DNA from: Bacteroides thetaiotaomicron VPI-5482
GTDB taxonomy: Bacteria > Bacteroidota > Bacteroidia > Bacteroidales > Bacteroidaceae
Assembly: GCF_000011065.1 (NCBI RefSeq)
Contig: NC_004663.1
Location: 4,092,001 to 4,156,000, forward strand
DNA length: 64,000 nt
Direction of reading: 5' to 3'
Notes under the pieces: generated by a model
Databases searched by the model: none
Told to the model about the DNA's origin: nothing
Seen by the model: the letters and a program-made list of their open reading frames with translations, nothing else
Made by a program: the position numbers and the translations under genes
Part shown: in pieces, positions 17,131-26,278 of the stretch
Layout of the letters: every line of letters begins with the position of its first letter
Position numbering within the stretch: the first letter of the stretch is position 1

Positions 17131-18423
17131 ATGGGATACTTATTTACATCCGAATCGGTGTCGGAAGGACACCCCGACAAGGTAGCCGATCAAATATCGG
17201 ACGCCGTGCTTGACAAACTGTTGGCTTACGACCCCAGTTCTAAAGTAGCTTGCGAAACACTAGTAACTACCGGACAGGTAGTATTAGCGGGTGAAGTGAA
17301 AACTAAAGCGTACGTTGACCTCCAGCTCATCGCACGTGAAGTGATTAAGAAAATCGGTTACACTAAAGGAGAGTACATGTTCGAAAGTAACTCTTGCGGT
17401 GTGCTTTCTGCCATTCATGAGCAAAGTCCCGACATCAACCGTGGCGTAGAGCGTCAGGACCCGATGGAACAGGGTGCGGGCGATCAGGGCATGATGTTCG
17501 GCTATGCAACGAACGAGACAGAAAACTATATGCCGCTTTCGCTTGATCTGGCACACCGCATTCTGCAGGTGCTGGCTGATATCCGCCGCGAAGAAAAGGT
17601 GATGACCTACCTCCGTCCGGACGCCAAGAGCCAGGTGACGATTGAATATGACGACAACGGAACTCCTGTCCGTATTGATACTATTGTTGTTTCTACGCAA
17701 CACGATGACTTTATTCAGCCGGCTGATGACTCTGCCGAAGCACAGCTCAAAGCTGACGAAGAAATGCTGTCTATCATCCGTCGTGACGTTATCGAAATCC
17801 TGATGCCCCGTGTCATTGCTTCTATCCATCATGATAAAGTACTGGCATTGTTCAATGATCAGATCGTCTATCACGTCAATCCGACCGGAAAGTTCGTGAT
17901 CGGTGGTCCTCACGGAGATACCGGTCTGACAGGCCGCAAGATTATTGTGGATACTTACGGTGGCAAAGGCGCTCACGGTGGTGGTGCTTTCTCCGGAAAA
18001 GACCCCAGCAAGGTGGACCGTAGTGCCGCTTATGCTGCCCGTCACATTGCTAAGAATATGGTTGCGGCAGGTGTTGCCGACGAAATGCTTGTACAGGTGA
18101 GCTATGCTATCGGTGTAGCACGCCCGATCAACATCTTCGTGGACACTTACGGGCGTAGCCACGTGAATATGACCGATGGCGAGATTGCCCGTGTAATCGA
18201 CCAGTTGTTCGACCTTCGTCCGAAAGCTATCGAAGAGCGTCTGAAACTTCGTAACCCGATCTATCAGGAAACTGCCGCTTATGGCCACATGGGACGTGAG
18301 CCGCAAGTGGTATCGAAAACGTTCTTCTCCCGCTATGAGGGCAATAAGACCGTAGAAGTAGAACTCTTTACATGGGAGAAACTGGACTACGTGGATAAGA
18401 TCAAGGCAGCTTTTGGTCTGTAA
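17131..18423 (+). CDS. metK: S-adenosylmethionine synthetase MetK
   Basis: 430 residues, longer than the roughly 385 of E. coli but usual for Bacteroides. It makes SAM from methionine and ATP. Motifs: SESVSEGHPDKVADQISDAV near the N-terminus, GAGDQGMMFGYA near residue 115-126, and GGGAFSGKDPSKVDRSAAY near residue 284-302. It stands alone between a SAM-II-like leader and a strong terminator. Confidence 0.97.
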   Translation: MGYLFTSESVSEGHPDKVADQISDAVLDKLLAYDPSSKVACETLVTTGQVVLAGEVKTKAYVDLQLIAREVIKKIGYTKGEYMFESNSCGVLSAIHEQSPDINRGVERQDPMEQGAGDQGMMFGYATNETENYMPLSLDLAHRILQVLADIRREEKVMTYLRPDAKSQVTIEYDDNGTPVRIDTIVVSTQHDDFIQPADDSAEAQLKADEEMLSIIRRDVIEILMPRVIASIHHDKVLALFNDQIVYHVNPTGKFVIGGPHGDTGLTGRKIIVDTYGGKGAHGGGAFSGKDPSKVDRSAAYAARHIAKNMVAAGVADEMLVQVSYAIGVARPINIFVDTYGRSHVNMTDGEIARVIDQLFDLRPKAIEERLKLRNPIYQETAAYGHMGREPQVVSKTFFSRYEGNKTVEVELFTWEKLDYVDKIKAAFGL

Positions 18424-18471
18424 TTTTATTTGAAATCAGCTTATAGCTTTACGGCTATTTAGTCCATAGTG

Positions 18472-18522
18472 AGCCGCAATCTCATCTCTTCTTATACGGG
18501 AGAGATGGATTGCGGCTTTTGT
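18472..18522 (+). terminator. metK terminator
   Basis: AGCCGCAATCTCATCTCTT pairs with GAGAGATGGATTGCGGCT (one bulge), followed by TTTGTT. Confidence 0.85.
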
Positions 18523-18833
18523 TATTCGGGCGATTTTATAAGTTACGACTTATAAATAGGTTGAATTTGAACTGTTTATAAGTTATGATTAATAAAATCG
18601 TTATATTTGTTGCGGTTGACAAACTTGTAAACAGCAGATGACTATTTTTTGATTTCTGACACAAAGTATGGGTTGTGATATATAGTACATGACTTGGTTG
18701 TGAGAAGTACTTCAGTTGCTGGGTTTCAGTACTACAGTTAGGTTGATGATGTATAACGTTTGGGGCGGAGATGTACAACAATTGAATGAAAGATGTATGA
18801 CTTTTATTCTATGCTATTATTATCCTGTAATCT

Positions 18834-18892
18834 GCATTCAGCTTTTTCAGTTTCGTCCGCAAGCTCCCTGTCAGAAGGGGATAGCGGCTGAA
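18834..18892 (+). repeat. Left arm of an inverted repeat bracketing the 22-base arrays
   Basis: Pairs in inverse orientation with 19471-19529. The inner 47 bases match at 42 positions by eye (shared CCCTGTC and GAAGGGGATAGCGGCTGAA), and the outer 12 match with a few changes. Confidence 0.8.
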
Positions 18893-18960
18893 AACACTGC
18901 TTTACAACCCCGTCTCTGACATACTTTGAAAGGGGGCAGGTGGTTTCAGTTCTTTCAGCC

Positions 18961-19202
18961 CTGACATACGGGCTAAATTTTGTAAGCCCTGAGCTGAACT
19001 TCATTCATCGCCGAGCTAAAGTCTGTTCGCCTCCGAGGTGAAAGTTGGCGAGCTGCCGGCTTATTTCAGATCAATCAAGCGAAGAGTGTGTTCTGATCAA
19101 ACAGAGGGTCTGTTTGCCTTGGATACAGGCTCTGTTTATCTTGAATACAGGCTCTGTTTGAGGTAAATGCAGGTTCTATTTCAACTGTTGGCAGAGTTTA
19201 TT
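18961..19202. repeat. 22-base-period tandem array (eleven diverged units)
   Basis: Eleven units run head to tail with no gain or loss of a base, starting at 18961, 18983, 19005 and so on to 19181. Neighbouring units are most alike: units at 19115 and 19137 share ATACAGGCTCTGTT, and those at 18983 and 19005 share GAGCT(G/A)AA. Distant units share little beyond the phase. Confidence 0.8.
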
Positions 19203-19261
19203 CATTATACACAGTGACTCGGATAGTAATTAGCGGAAAGCCTGTGTAGGAATGAATAAAA

Positions 19262-19393
19262 TATGGGGAGATTTCCAACTCCTTGAATGGTGCTGGCTGA
19301 CTTGCGGAATGGTACTGGCTGACCTGCGGAATGGTACTTTCTGACACACTGAGAGGTACCATCTGATATCTTGAACGGTATCAAGTTCGAAAT
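19262..19393. repeat. 22-base-period tandem array (about six units)
   Basis: Clear units start at 19284, 19306, 19328, 19350 and 19372 with consensus near GGAATGGTACTGGCTGACCT; the 22 bases from 19262 are a weak unit. CTGAC recurs once per period. Confidence 0.8.
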
Positions 19394-19470
19394 TGTTTTT
19401 GGGGACTGAAAGGACTGAAGCACCTTACTCCCTTCATAAAGCTTCAAGAATGGAGTTGTAAAACTGTGCC

Positions 19471-19529
19471 TTCAGCCGCTATCCCCTTCCGACAGGGCGT
19501 TTGCGGGTGAAACTGAAGATTCTGAATGC
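19471..19529 (-). repeat. Right arm of the bracketing inverted repeat
   Basis: Inverse partner of 18834-18892. It ends 47 bases before the stop codon of the TPR gene. Confidence 0.8.
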
Positions 19530-19575
19530 GGGTATTTCTTCTTTGTGTGGAATATCAGAGATTTAGTTCATCTTT

Positions 19576-21312
19576 TTAAAAAGAGACAATGAAGTCATCT
19601 AGGTTTGCGGGTGTCCCTTCTTTATTGAATATCTTCTTATAAAGCTGTTTTCTGCTCATAGATACAGCGCTTTGTGTACGACATACCAATTGTGAAATTG
19701 TAGAAACTGGAATTTTAATTTTTAACAGTAAACAAATACGTAGTTCCATCTTGGTAATAGAGGGATGCAGTATGAATAACTTGTTGGTGAAATTGTCATA
19801 TGTATCATTAATGATATTTTCTAGTTCTTTCCATTCTGTTTCGGTGAGTCTGATCGAGGAATCTTCTATCGCACGATAACAATAAGCATAAATATCAGAC
19901 CTTCTAAGCGCTTCCTCAAGTAATGCTTGTTCTCTTTGTGATGTTTCGATAGCTTGATTGGTTTGTTCTAGCTTTTCCTTTTTTGCAAGTAAAAGTTTTT
20001 GTTGTAAATCATTGTTTTCCTGTTCGAACGATTTTACCTTTTCTTTTAATTCTTCAATTTTTTTCTTGTTTTCTTCTATATATAGTTGGCTTTTCCGATA
20101 TTGTTGTTCGTTAATCTCATGAAGTTTTTTCTCTTGTTCCCGAATCATAGCTTTCCTGTTTCTATTATATCGAATAAGGATGATAACTCCTAAAACGATG
20201 GCAATAACAATAAAGATGATCCATGCTCGTTGTTCTGCATTTTTCTTGCGCAAATATTCTTTTTCTTTCTCAATATGTTGGTAATCATACAAAGCCTTTA
20301 TTTTTCGCAAAGATTCTGTGTTGGATATGTCGTAAATGCTATCAGAACATTCTGTATATTTCTCCAGATATGCTAATCCTTCTTCATAGTTGCCACGTTC
20401 TTTTTCTATTTCATATAAATTCCGATAGGCTCCTATGTCTGAATATACATTATTATGTCCTATATTTTTCTTGAAGTAATAGGCTGCTGAATCTTTTTGT
20501 CCTATACTTACATAGAAATTTCCCCAAACATCATAATTTATATCTTTCTCATCTTGCCATTTACTATTTGTTTCTTGTAGCGTTTTCAATGCTTCGTCAT
20601 ATTTTCCCATTTGAATATAGATGCCTGCCAATTCTTCGAGAATATTTACTTCCCTTTGTATGTCTCCATTGCTATTAGCTAATTGGTATGCTTTGTTATA
20701 ATAATAGATTGTGCTGTCTGTTATCTCAAGTAAATTGAATGCTCTTCCTAAATCTCGTAGTGCATAAGCGCTAGTAAGACTGTCTTTGCCTAGTTGTAAG
20801 TAGTGATAAGCGTTTCGATAAGCTTGTAGTACTTCCTCTGTGAGACCTTCATAGGCAAATAGAGTTCCCATTTGGCTGTATATTCGCCCCAATAAAGCGT
20901 AGTTCTTGCTATCTGTAGAGATATCAAAAGCTTTGTGGAAATAAGAAAGTGCTGTAGGACCTTCATGAAGATCAAGGTATACTCTGCCTGTGTAATAATA
21001 GGATTTTATCAGTTTGTCCTTATCATTTTCTCTTTCATAATAATCAGTGACGGATAACATTAGAGAATCAGACGTATGAGGCACGTAACATCTGTCACGT
21101 GCCTCTGTTAACAGCAGGTAATAGTACATTCTTGCTGATTGTGATTCCTTTGTGATACTCTCACTCAGAGAGTCTAAAATGGTTAATGCACTATCTGGAT
21201 ATTCTTTAATAATATTTTCCACCCGCAGTATTGTGTTGGGGTATGGGGCAGTGCATGAGAATAGGCATATAATGCTTAAATAGAATAGTATAAATTTTCG
21301 TCTTTGTTTCAT
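19576..21312 (-). CDS. Membrane-anchored TPR protein with coiled coil and C-terminal HTH
   Basis: 578 residues. A lipoprotein-like signal (lipobox CLFSC) is followed by TPR-type helical repeats (about 30-345), a transmembrane helix (about 358-380, WIIFIVIAIVLGVIIL), a long coiled coil (about 385-470), and a C-terminal helix-turn-helix-like region (MELRICLLLKIKIPVSTISQ) similar to LuxR-type domains. Such proteins are common single-chain sensors or regulators in Bacteroides. The sensor part would lie in the periplasm and the HTH in the cytoplasm. A DUF3244 gene lies upstream on the same strand. Target genes are unknown; the lipoprotein/barrel pair at 22.0-23.6 kb is a candidate. Confidence 0.75.
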   Translation of the reverse strand: MKQRRKFILFYLSIICLFSCTAPYPNTILRVENIIKEYPDSALTILDSLSESITKESQSARMYYYLLLTEARDRCYVPHTSDSLMLSVTDYYERENDKDKLIKSYYYTGRVYLDLHEGPTALSYFHKAFDISTDSKNYALLGRIYSQMGTLFAYEGLTEEVLQAYRNAYHYLQLGKDSLTSAYALRDLGRAFNLLEITDSTIYYYNKAYQLANSNGDIQREVNILEELAGIYIQMGKYDEALKTLQETNSKWQDEKDINYDVWGNFYVSIGQKDSAAYYFKKNIGHNNVYSDIGAYRNLYEIEKERGNYEEGLAYLEKYTECSDSIYDISNTESLRKIKALYDYQHIEKEKEYLRKKNAEQRAWIIFIVIAIVLGVIILIRYNRNRKAMIREQEKKLHEINEQQYRKSQLYIEENKKKIEELKEKVKSFEQENNDLQQKLLLAKKEKLEQTNQAIETSQREQALLEEALRRSDIYAYCYRAIEDSSIRLTETEWKELENIINDTYDNFTNKLFILHPSITKMELRICLLLKIKIPVSTISQLVCRTQSAVSMSRKQLYKKIFNKEGTPANLDDFIVSF

Positions 21313-21345
21313 TTGAATGTATGTATCATTGCGATTTTATTTGCG

Positions 21346-21353
21346 CAAATATA
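21346..21353 (-). promoter_or_regulatory. -7 promoter element for the TPR regulator gene
   Basis: On the minus strand TATATTTG is an exact -7 box, 33 bases before the ATG. It suggests that the regulator has its own promoter, apart from the DUF3244 gene. The -33 element is not obvious. Confidence 0.45.
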
Positions 21354-21368
21354 CACATATATCAAGAC

Positions 21369-21731
21369 TTATAATATAAAACAACCGATAATATAGTTTT
21401 CGCCGGATTTTATTTCGATAATATATTCTCCGGAAGATATATTTTCCAGAGTAAATACATGTTCATTGTTAGCTTGAATACTTGTAAGGTCTAGGTAGAT
21501 AGTTTTGTTGAAGGAATCCTTTACTTCAATTATAATGTTTTCTAAATCTATATTAGCATGAATAAAGAGTGTACTCCCTTCGTAGTAAAGATTAAGGGGG
21601 GTAGATATTGGCACTCTAGTACTTGCTTTTACTTCCCAAGACTCTCTTTTTATTCTGATGCGATTTTTAGCTTGGAGTGCTGTGCATCCTAATACTGCAA
21701 TAATTGCAATAAATAGTAGTTTTTTCATCAT
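21369..21731 (-). CDS. DUF3244-type small secreted protein
   Basis: 120 residues. A Sec signal ending near ALQA is followed by a beta-rich domain (WEVKASTRVP...LYYEGSTLFIHAN...GEYIIEIKSG), which matches the DUF3244 pattern of short periplasmic beta-sandwich proteins from Bacteroides. In this family, pairing with a TPR regulator gene is common, as here (57 bases between). It may be a ligand or partner of the TPR sensor (inference). Confidence 0.7.
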   Translation of the reverse strand: MMKKLLFIAIIAVLGCTALQAKNRIRIKRESWEVKASTRVPISTPLNLYYEGSTLFIHANIDLENIIIEVKDSFNKTIYLDLTSIQANNEHVFTLENISSGEYIIEIKSGENYIIGCFIL

Positions 21732-21794
21732 GATCGTTCTTTTATTTTTTTTGCAAATTAAAGGCTAATTGTCTGATTGTTTAGTATGGATGAG

Positions 21795-21854
21795 TTCAGA
21801 AATAATTCAGTTTTTAGATCAAATGGCATTTTTTATTTCTGAATTATTACTGAA
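21795..21854. promoter_or_regulatory. Inverted repeat in the divergent promoter region
   Basis: TTCAGAAATAATTCAG (21795-21810) and CTGAATTATTACTGAA (21839-21854) are inverse copies with one mismatch, separated by 28 bases; the right arm is itself a direct repeat of CTGAATT/CTGAA. It lies in the 312-base gap between the divergent DUF3244 and lipoprotein genes, which otherwise shows only AT-rich promoter-like sequence. It could be an operator or a hairpin. Confidence 0.4.
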
Positions 21855-22043
21855 TTGAATATCTAGGTCGATACCTCCATTATCTCTACTTTTGTAGCAG
21901 ATAATCTGGTCAAAGTTTTGGTAAGGGTATTTTGAGTACAGGATTATTGAAGGATAGAAAAAGCTATTAAATAATTGAGTCATAAAAAATAGCATAAAGA
22001 TAGTTGCAACTACGAATTGATATTAACTAAAAAAGAAAAAACA

Positions 22044-22976
22044 ATGAAAAAACTATTTTCAACACTGACACTAACAGTATGTTTAGGTGCATTTATTTCT
22101 TGTACCAATGATGAACAGGAAGTGAATATGGTTAAACCGACGAATGCTAATTCTGAAATAGAAGTAATAAACGACGGTACTATGATTAAATTTAAAGATG
22201 TGGAATCGTACGAGAATGCTCTTTTGAAAGTGAGTGCAATGTCTACTTCAGAACAAGTTAGTTTTCTTAATTCATTATCTTTTAAGTCTCAGATGATTCT
22301 GATGCAAGAAGCGGATGGTGAGTTGGATAAAATCTGTAATCAAGCTGCTGATAAAGCGGAGTTTGATGTTCTATATGAGAAATATAAACATAAATATGGT
22401 GATGTATTTATGTTTAATACTATCGATGCTACTGATCTGTCACCTTATTCAAGGCTTGTTTATGTAGCCAATGAATACTTTGTTAATATGAAAGGTGAAT
22501 TTATGATTGGCGATTCTTTGGTTGTGGATAAGGTATATACTGACTTTAAAGAGCGTCAACAACAATTTACGGTTTCTACTCGTTCGTCTGTTTCAGATTT
22601 AAGTTCTATAAACGAAGCATATAGTCGTCAAAAAGATAGAAAAGTAGGATTATATTTATCTGTTTCATCAGGAATAATACATGCTAATTTTACTTCGCAA
22701 AAGAAAGGAGTCTTTGGATGGAGCCGTTACTCTACGACATACCATGCTAAAGTAAACCTTCGTGGTTTTGAGTTTGCTCAAGGAGAACTACTGGGGTATG
22801 GTCCAGTGTATGTAAATAAAGATGGTATTCCTTTTGCTATTGATACCAAAGAAATGGGTGGAAATGTAACCAAAGTTTTTGGACGTAAGTTAGCACAAGA
22901 GTGTACGGGTACAATAGAAATCTGGTCTCGGGGTGTGCCGTATGACCAAAGAGGATTTGCCACTGTGAGATTATAA
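22044..22976 (+). CDS. Hypothetical lipoprotein
   Basis: 310 residues from the ATG at 22044; an upstream TTG at 22017 would add nine basic residues before the signal. Lipobox FISC (AFISCTNDE), then a helical region (about 30-130) and a beta-rich C-terminal half. It may match DUF4848, but I am not sure. It is followed by a small outer-membrane barrel gene, and both lie across from the TPR/DUF3244 pair. Confidence 0.7.
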   Translation: MKKLFSTLTLTVCLGAFISCTNDEQEVNMVKPTNANSEIEVINDGTMIKFKDVESYENALLKVSAMSTSEQVSFLNSLSFKSQMILMQEADGELDKICNQAADKAEFDVLYEKYKHKYGDVFMFNTIDATDLSPYSRLVYVANEYFVNMKGEFMIGDSLVVDKVYTDFKERQQQFTVSTRSSVSDLSSINEAYSRQKDRKVGLYLSVSSGIIHANFTSQKKGVFGWSRYSTTYHAKVNLRGFEFAQGELLGYGPVYVNKDGIPFAIDTKEMGGNVTKVFGRKLAQECTGTIEIWSRGVPYDQRGFATVRL

Positions 22977-22984
22977 AAGTGTAA

Positions 22985-23028
22985 ATGAGGACGAAAGTAG
23001 CAACAACCATAAACTCTTTTGTCCTCAT
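22985..23028. terminator. Hairpin between lipoprotein and barrel genes
   Basis: ATGAGGAC pairs with GTCCTCAT, with further AAAG/CTTTT pairing inside. It may end or reduce transcription before the barrel gene. Confidence 0.5.
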
Positions 23029-23063
23029 CATTTGTATATTAAATAATAAAAACTGAACTTCTA

Positions 23064-23645
23064 ATGAAAACAATTACTAATTTAATATTTATAGCTTTGC
23101 TATTTGTTACAGCATCATTATCTGCACAGGAACATGGTCCTGTTTTAGGAGGCTCTTTAGGAACATTGCATGAAAAAGTGAGTGTGGTTTCCAGTAATTT
23201 TGAGGGATATAAACTTCATTATCATATTGGATATGCTTATCGGCAGTATTGGGGTAATCGTAAATTTGCAATGGATGGCATTGCTCTTTTTGGCTCGCAG
23301 GGGACTGATTATCAAGCCTTCAATTCGGATAGTCCTAAGTATAGTGTAAACGGAAAATATCTATCAATAGGGACTGTGTTCAGTTATGAATGTTTTTCTA
23401 ATTTTAGACTTGGAGTCGGAGCAGATGTGGCTTGGTATGTAAATCGATTGGGTGCATCTACTTATAATAGCAAAAAAAATGCGATCGATATACCTATTGT
23501 GGCAAGAGTTAGTTATACGCTGAAATGGCTTGAACTACAACTATCTTATAAACAAGGTACTTGCAATCTGATGAATACTAGTGGTGTTGGAAAAGTAACT
23601 TCACGAAATATTCAATTTTCTGTTTTTATGCCAATATTTAAATAA
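23064..23645 (+). CDS. Small outer-membrane beta-barrel protein
   Basis: 193 residues. A signal peptide ending in SLSAQ is followed by alternating amphipathic strands with aromatic residues, ending in FMPIFK. The size fits an eight-stranded barrel. It has an ATG start and lies 87 bases after the lipoprotein gene, so the two probably act together at the outer membrane; the substrate is unknown. Confidence 0.7.
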   Translation: MKTITNLIFIALLFVTASLSAQEHGPVLGGSLGTLHEKVSVVSSNFEGYKLHYHIGYAYRQYWGNRKFAMDGIALFGSQGTDYQAFNSDSPKYSVNGKYLSIGTVFSYECFSNFRLGVGADVAWYVNRLGASTYNSKKNAIDIPIVARVSYTLKWLELQLSYKQGTCNLMNTSGVGKVTSRNIQFSVFMPIFK

Positions 23646-23761
23646 TGAGTGTTGAAGTAGGAGAATATAGGCTTGACTGTGCTATTTATAGAAATAGAAT
23701 ATGCAGTCTTGCCTTTGTGTTTATTCTTCTATCTTCACTTTGACATAAATTGCACATTCAT

Positions 23762-23793
23762 TTTGATATGTATATGATTTCTTTGTACTTTTG
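23762..23793 (+). promoter_or_regulatory. Promoter of the LOG-DUF4271-hemD-rnpA-yidD-tatD operon
   Basis: TTTG (23762-23765), 20 bases, TACTTTTG (23786-23793): a full match to the Bacteroides promoter, 32 bases before the first ATG. Confidence 0.8.
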
Positions 23794-23825
23794 TACCCAT
23801 TCATCCAGTAAACTTGCAAAAGACA

Positions 23826-24413
23826 ATGAATCAGATACATTCCGTATGCGTATACAGCGCATCCAGCACTAAGATAGCCCCCGTATATTTTGAAGCAGCC
23901 GAAAAACTCGGCCGCCTGCTTGCCAAACAACATATCCGTCTGATAAACGGTGCCGGAAGCATCGGACTGATGCGCTCCGTAGCCGACGCAGTTCTGAAGA
24001 ATGGCGGTGAGGTGACAGGTGTTATCCCCCACTTCATGGTCGAACAGAACTGGCATCACACAGGGTTGACGGAATTGATCGAAGTCACTTCCATGCACGA
24101 ACGCAAGCAGAAGATGGCGAATCTGAGCGACGGCATCATTGCCTTGCCGGGCGGATGCGGCACTCTGGAAGAATTGCTTGAAATCATCACATGGAAACAG
24201 CTCGGACTGTATCTGAATCCGATTATCATTCTGAATATAAACGGCTTTTTTGATCCGCTGTTCCAAATGCTCGAACGGGCAATAGAGGAAAACTTCATGC
24301 GCCAGCAACACGGTGATATATGGAAAGTGGCACAAACACCGGAAGAAGCGGTGGAGTTACTTCAGACAACTCCCGTATGGGACGCTTCTATCCGTAAATT
24401 TGCAGCCATATGA
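23826..24413 (+). CDS. LOG family nucleotide 5'-monophosphate phosphoribohydrolase
   Basis: 195 residues from the ATG at 23826; a TTG four codons earlier is less likely. It has the LOG fold with the signature LPGGCGTLEELLE (near residue 110) and the upstream GAGSIGLM. Family members remove ribose 5-phosphate from nucleotides such as cytokinin precursors; in gut Bacteroides the true substrate is uncertain. Its stop overlaps the next start (ATGA). Confidence 0.88.
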   Translation: MNQIHSVCVYSASSTKIAPVYFEAAEKLGRLLAKQHIRLINGAGSIGLMRSVADAVLKNGGEVTGVIPHFMVEQNWHHTGLTELIEVTSMHERKQKMANLSDGIIALPGGCGTLEELLEIITWKQLGLYLNPIIILNINGFFDPLFQMLERAIEENFMRQQHGDIWKVAQTPEEAVELLQTTPVWDASIRKFAAI

Positions 24414-25132
24414 TAGCCGATATTCTGAACTCCGGATTCGAGGGAATCCCTATCTCCTACTCTCCCCGTACGGATGATGTGATTGCCTTGACATTGCTTG
24501 CCTGCTTCTTTCTTTCCTCCATCGCTCTGGCTCGTGGAAAGAAGTTTCTCACCCAACAGGTGAAAGACTTTGTATTGCATCGCGAGCGGACAAGCATTTT
24601 TGATAGTTCTACGGCAGCCGATGTGCGCTATCTACTCGTACTGGTAGTGCAGACCTGTGTATTGACAGGTATCGTGTTCTTCAATTATTTTCATGATACA
24701 TGTCCGATGCTGATGACCAAGGTCTCCCCTCTCCTGCTATTGGGGATTTATGTCGGCTTCTGTCTTGCCTATTTTTTACTGAAATGGTTACTTTATATGT
24801 TCCTCGGATGGGTGTTTTTTGACAAAAACAAGACAAATATATGGTTGGAATCTTATTCTACGCTCATATATTACGTCGGATTCGCCCTTTTTCCTTTTGT
24901 TCTATTCCTTGTTTATTTCGATCTGAACCTGACCAATTTAGTGATAATCGGACTAATTATTCTAATTTTTACTAAAATATTGATGTTTTATAAGTGGGTA
25001 AAGCTTTTTTTTCATCAATTAAGTGCGGCTTTCCTATTAATTTTGTACTTTTGCGCTCTTGAAATCATACCCTGTCTGCTACTCTATCAGGGAATGATCC
25101 AGGTAAACAATGTATTGCTAATAAAAATTTAG
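24410..25132 (+). CDS. DUF4271 multi-pass membrane protein
   Basis: 240 residues, about six or seven transmembrane helices, overlapping the LOG gene by 4 bases and followed 4 bases later by hemD. This matches the DUF4271 family, which is regularly found next to hemD in Bacteroidales. Its function is unknown. Confidence 0.8.
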   Translation: MIADILNSGFEGIPISYSPRTDDVIALTLLACFFLSSIALARGKKFLTQQVKDFVLHRERTSIFDSSTAADVRYLLVLVVQTCVLTGIVFFNYFHDTCPMLMTKVSPLLLLGIYVGFCLAYFLLKWLLYMFLGWVFFDKNKTNIWLESYSTLIYYVGFALFPFVLFLVYFDLNLTNLVIIGLIILIFTKILMFYKWVKLFFHQLSAAFLLILYFCALEIIPCLLLYQGMIQVNNVLLIKI

Positions 25133-25136
25133 GACG

Positions 25137-25883
25137 TTGAAAATTAAAAAAGTACTAGTTTCGCAGCCTAAGCCTGCGTCAGAGAAATCTCCCTATTACG
25201 ACATAGCAGAGAAATATGGCGTAAAAATAGATTTCCGGCCGTTTATAAAGGTCGAGAGTCTTTCGGCGAAAGAATTCCGGCAACAGAAGGTTTCAATTCT
25301 TGATCACACTGCTGTTATATTCACTTCACGCCACGCAATCGATCACTTCTTTAATCTGTGTACGGAGCTGCGTGTGACTATTCCGGAAACAATGAAGTAT
25401 TTCTGTGTCACAGAAGCGGTTGCATTGTACATTCAGAAGTATGTGCAATATCGCAAACGTAAAATCTTCTTCGGTGCTACCGGAAAGATTGAAGATTTGG
25501 TGCCATCTATCGTAAAGCATAAAACGGAGAAATATCTCGTCCCTATGTCGGACGTGCACAATGATGATGTGAAAAACCTGCTCGACAAGAATAACATACA
25601 GCATACAGAAGCTGTAATGTATCGCACTGTGAGCAATGACTTTACATCGGATGAGGAATTTGATTATGACATGCTCGTGTTCTTCAGCCCTGCCGGAGTG
25701 ACTTCTTTGAAGAAGAACTTCCCGGACTTTGACCAGAAAGAGATCAGAATCGGTACCTTCGGGTCGACTACCGCGCAGGCTGTACGCGACGCCGGACTCC
25801 GTTTGGACCTTGAAGCACCGACTGTGCAGGCTCCGTCAATGACGGCTGCGCTTGATATGTTCATCAAGGAAAACAATAAATAA
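25137..25883 (+). CDS. hemD: Uroporphyrinogen-III synthase HemD
   Basis: 248 residues, start TTG (MKIKKVLVSQPKP). It closes and inverts hydroxymethylbilane to uroporphyrinogen III. Family features: the N-terminal VLVSQP, VIFTSRHAIDHFF near residue 60-72, and LVFFSPAGVTSLKK near residue 180. Many Bacteroides cannot make haem fully, so the enzyme may serve a partial or corrinoid-linked pathway. rnpA follows after 5 bases. Confidence 0.88.
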   Translation: MKIKKVLVSQPKPASEKSPYYDIAEKYGVKIDFRPFIKVESLSAKEFRQQKVSILDHTAVIFTSRHAIDHFFNLCTELRVTIPETMKYFCVTEAVALYIQKYVQYRKRKIFFGATGKIEDLVPSIVKHKTEKYLVPMSDVHNDDVKNLLDKNNIQHTEAVMYRTVSNDFTSDEEFDYDMLVFFSPAGVTSLKKNFPDFDQKEIRIGTFGSTTAQAVRDAGLRLDLEAPTVQAPSMTAALDMFIKENNK

Positions 25884-25888
25884 ACAGC

Positions 25889-26278
25889 GTGAGCGTATAT
25901 ACTTTGCGTAAAGCCGAAAGGCTGAATAGTAAAATATTGATCGGAAAGATGTTCGAAGGCGGCCATTCCAAGTCGTTTTCCATCTTTCCGATACGCGTTG
26001 TATATATGCCCGTAGAACAAGGTGAAGTGCCGGCAACGATACTTATCAGCGTATCGAAGCGGCGTTTCAAACGTGCTGTAAAGCGCAATCGGGTGAAGCG
26101 GCAGATACGCGAAGTCTACCGGAAGAACAAACAGCCACTGCTGGACGGTTTGCAAAACAAAGGGCAGCGTCTGGCAATTGCTTTTATCTATCTGTCGGAC
26201 GAACTTGTAGCCACTGCCGAACTGGAAGAGAAAATGAAGACAGCGCTTTCGCGCATTTCTGAAAAGTTATCCTTATGA
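25889..26278 (+). CDS. rnpA: Ribonuclease P protein component RnpA
   Basis: 129 residues, start GTG. The RNP motif KRRFKRAVKRNRVKRQIRE (near residue 57-75) is clear. It binds the RNase P RNA that matures tRNA 5' ends. It overlaps yidD by 4 bases; the rnpA-yidD pairing is conserved in bacteria. Confidence 0.95.
   Translation: MSVYTLRKAERLNSKILIGKMFEGGHSKSFSIFPIRVVYMPVEQGEVPATILISVSKRRFKRAVKRNRVKRQIREVYRKNKQPLLDGLQNKGQRLAIAFIYLSDELVATAELEEKMKTALSRISEKLSL

Larger units (their letters stand above)
18424..19575. other. Repeat-filled intergenic region between metK and the TPR regulator
   Basis: 1.15 kb with no credible gene. It contains the metK terminator, AT-rich sequence (18530-18830), a 59-base inverted-repeat pair enclosing the middle (18834-18892 and 19471-19529), and two diverged 22-base-period arrays inside it. 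Confidence 0.7.

Noticed and set aside
18536..18600. TTTATAAGTTA repeats as a further 22-base array
   Set aside because: The two copies are 38 bases apart and show no 22-base phase.
18961..19393. CRISPR array
   Set aside because: The whole period is only 22 bases with no separate repeat and spacer, units drift gradually, and there are no cas genes in the window.
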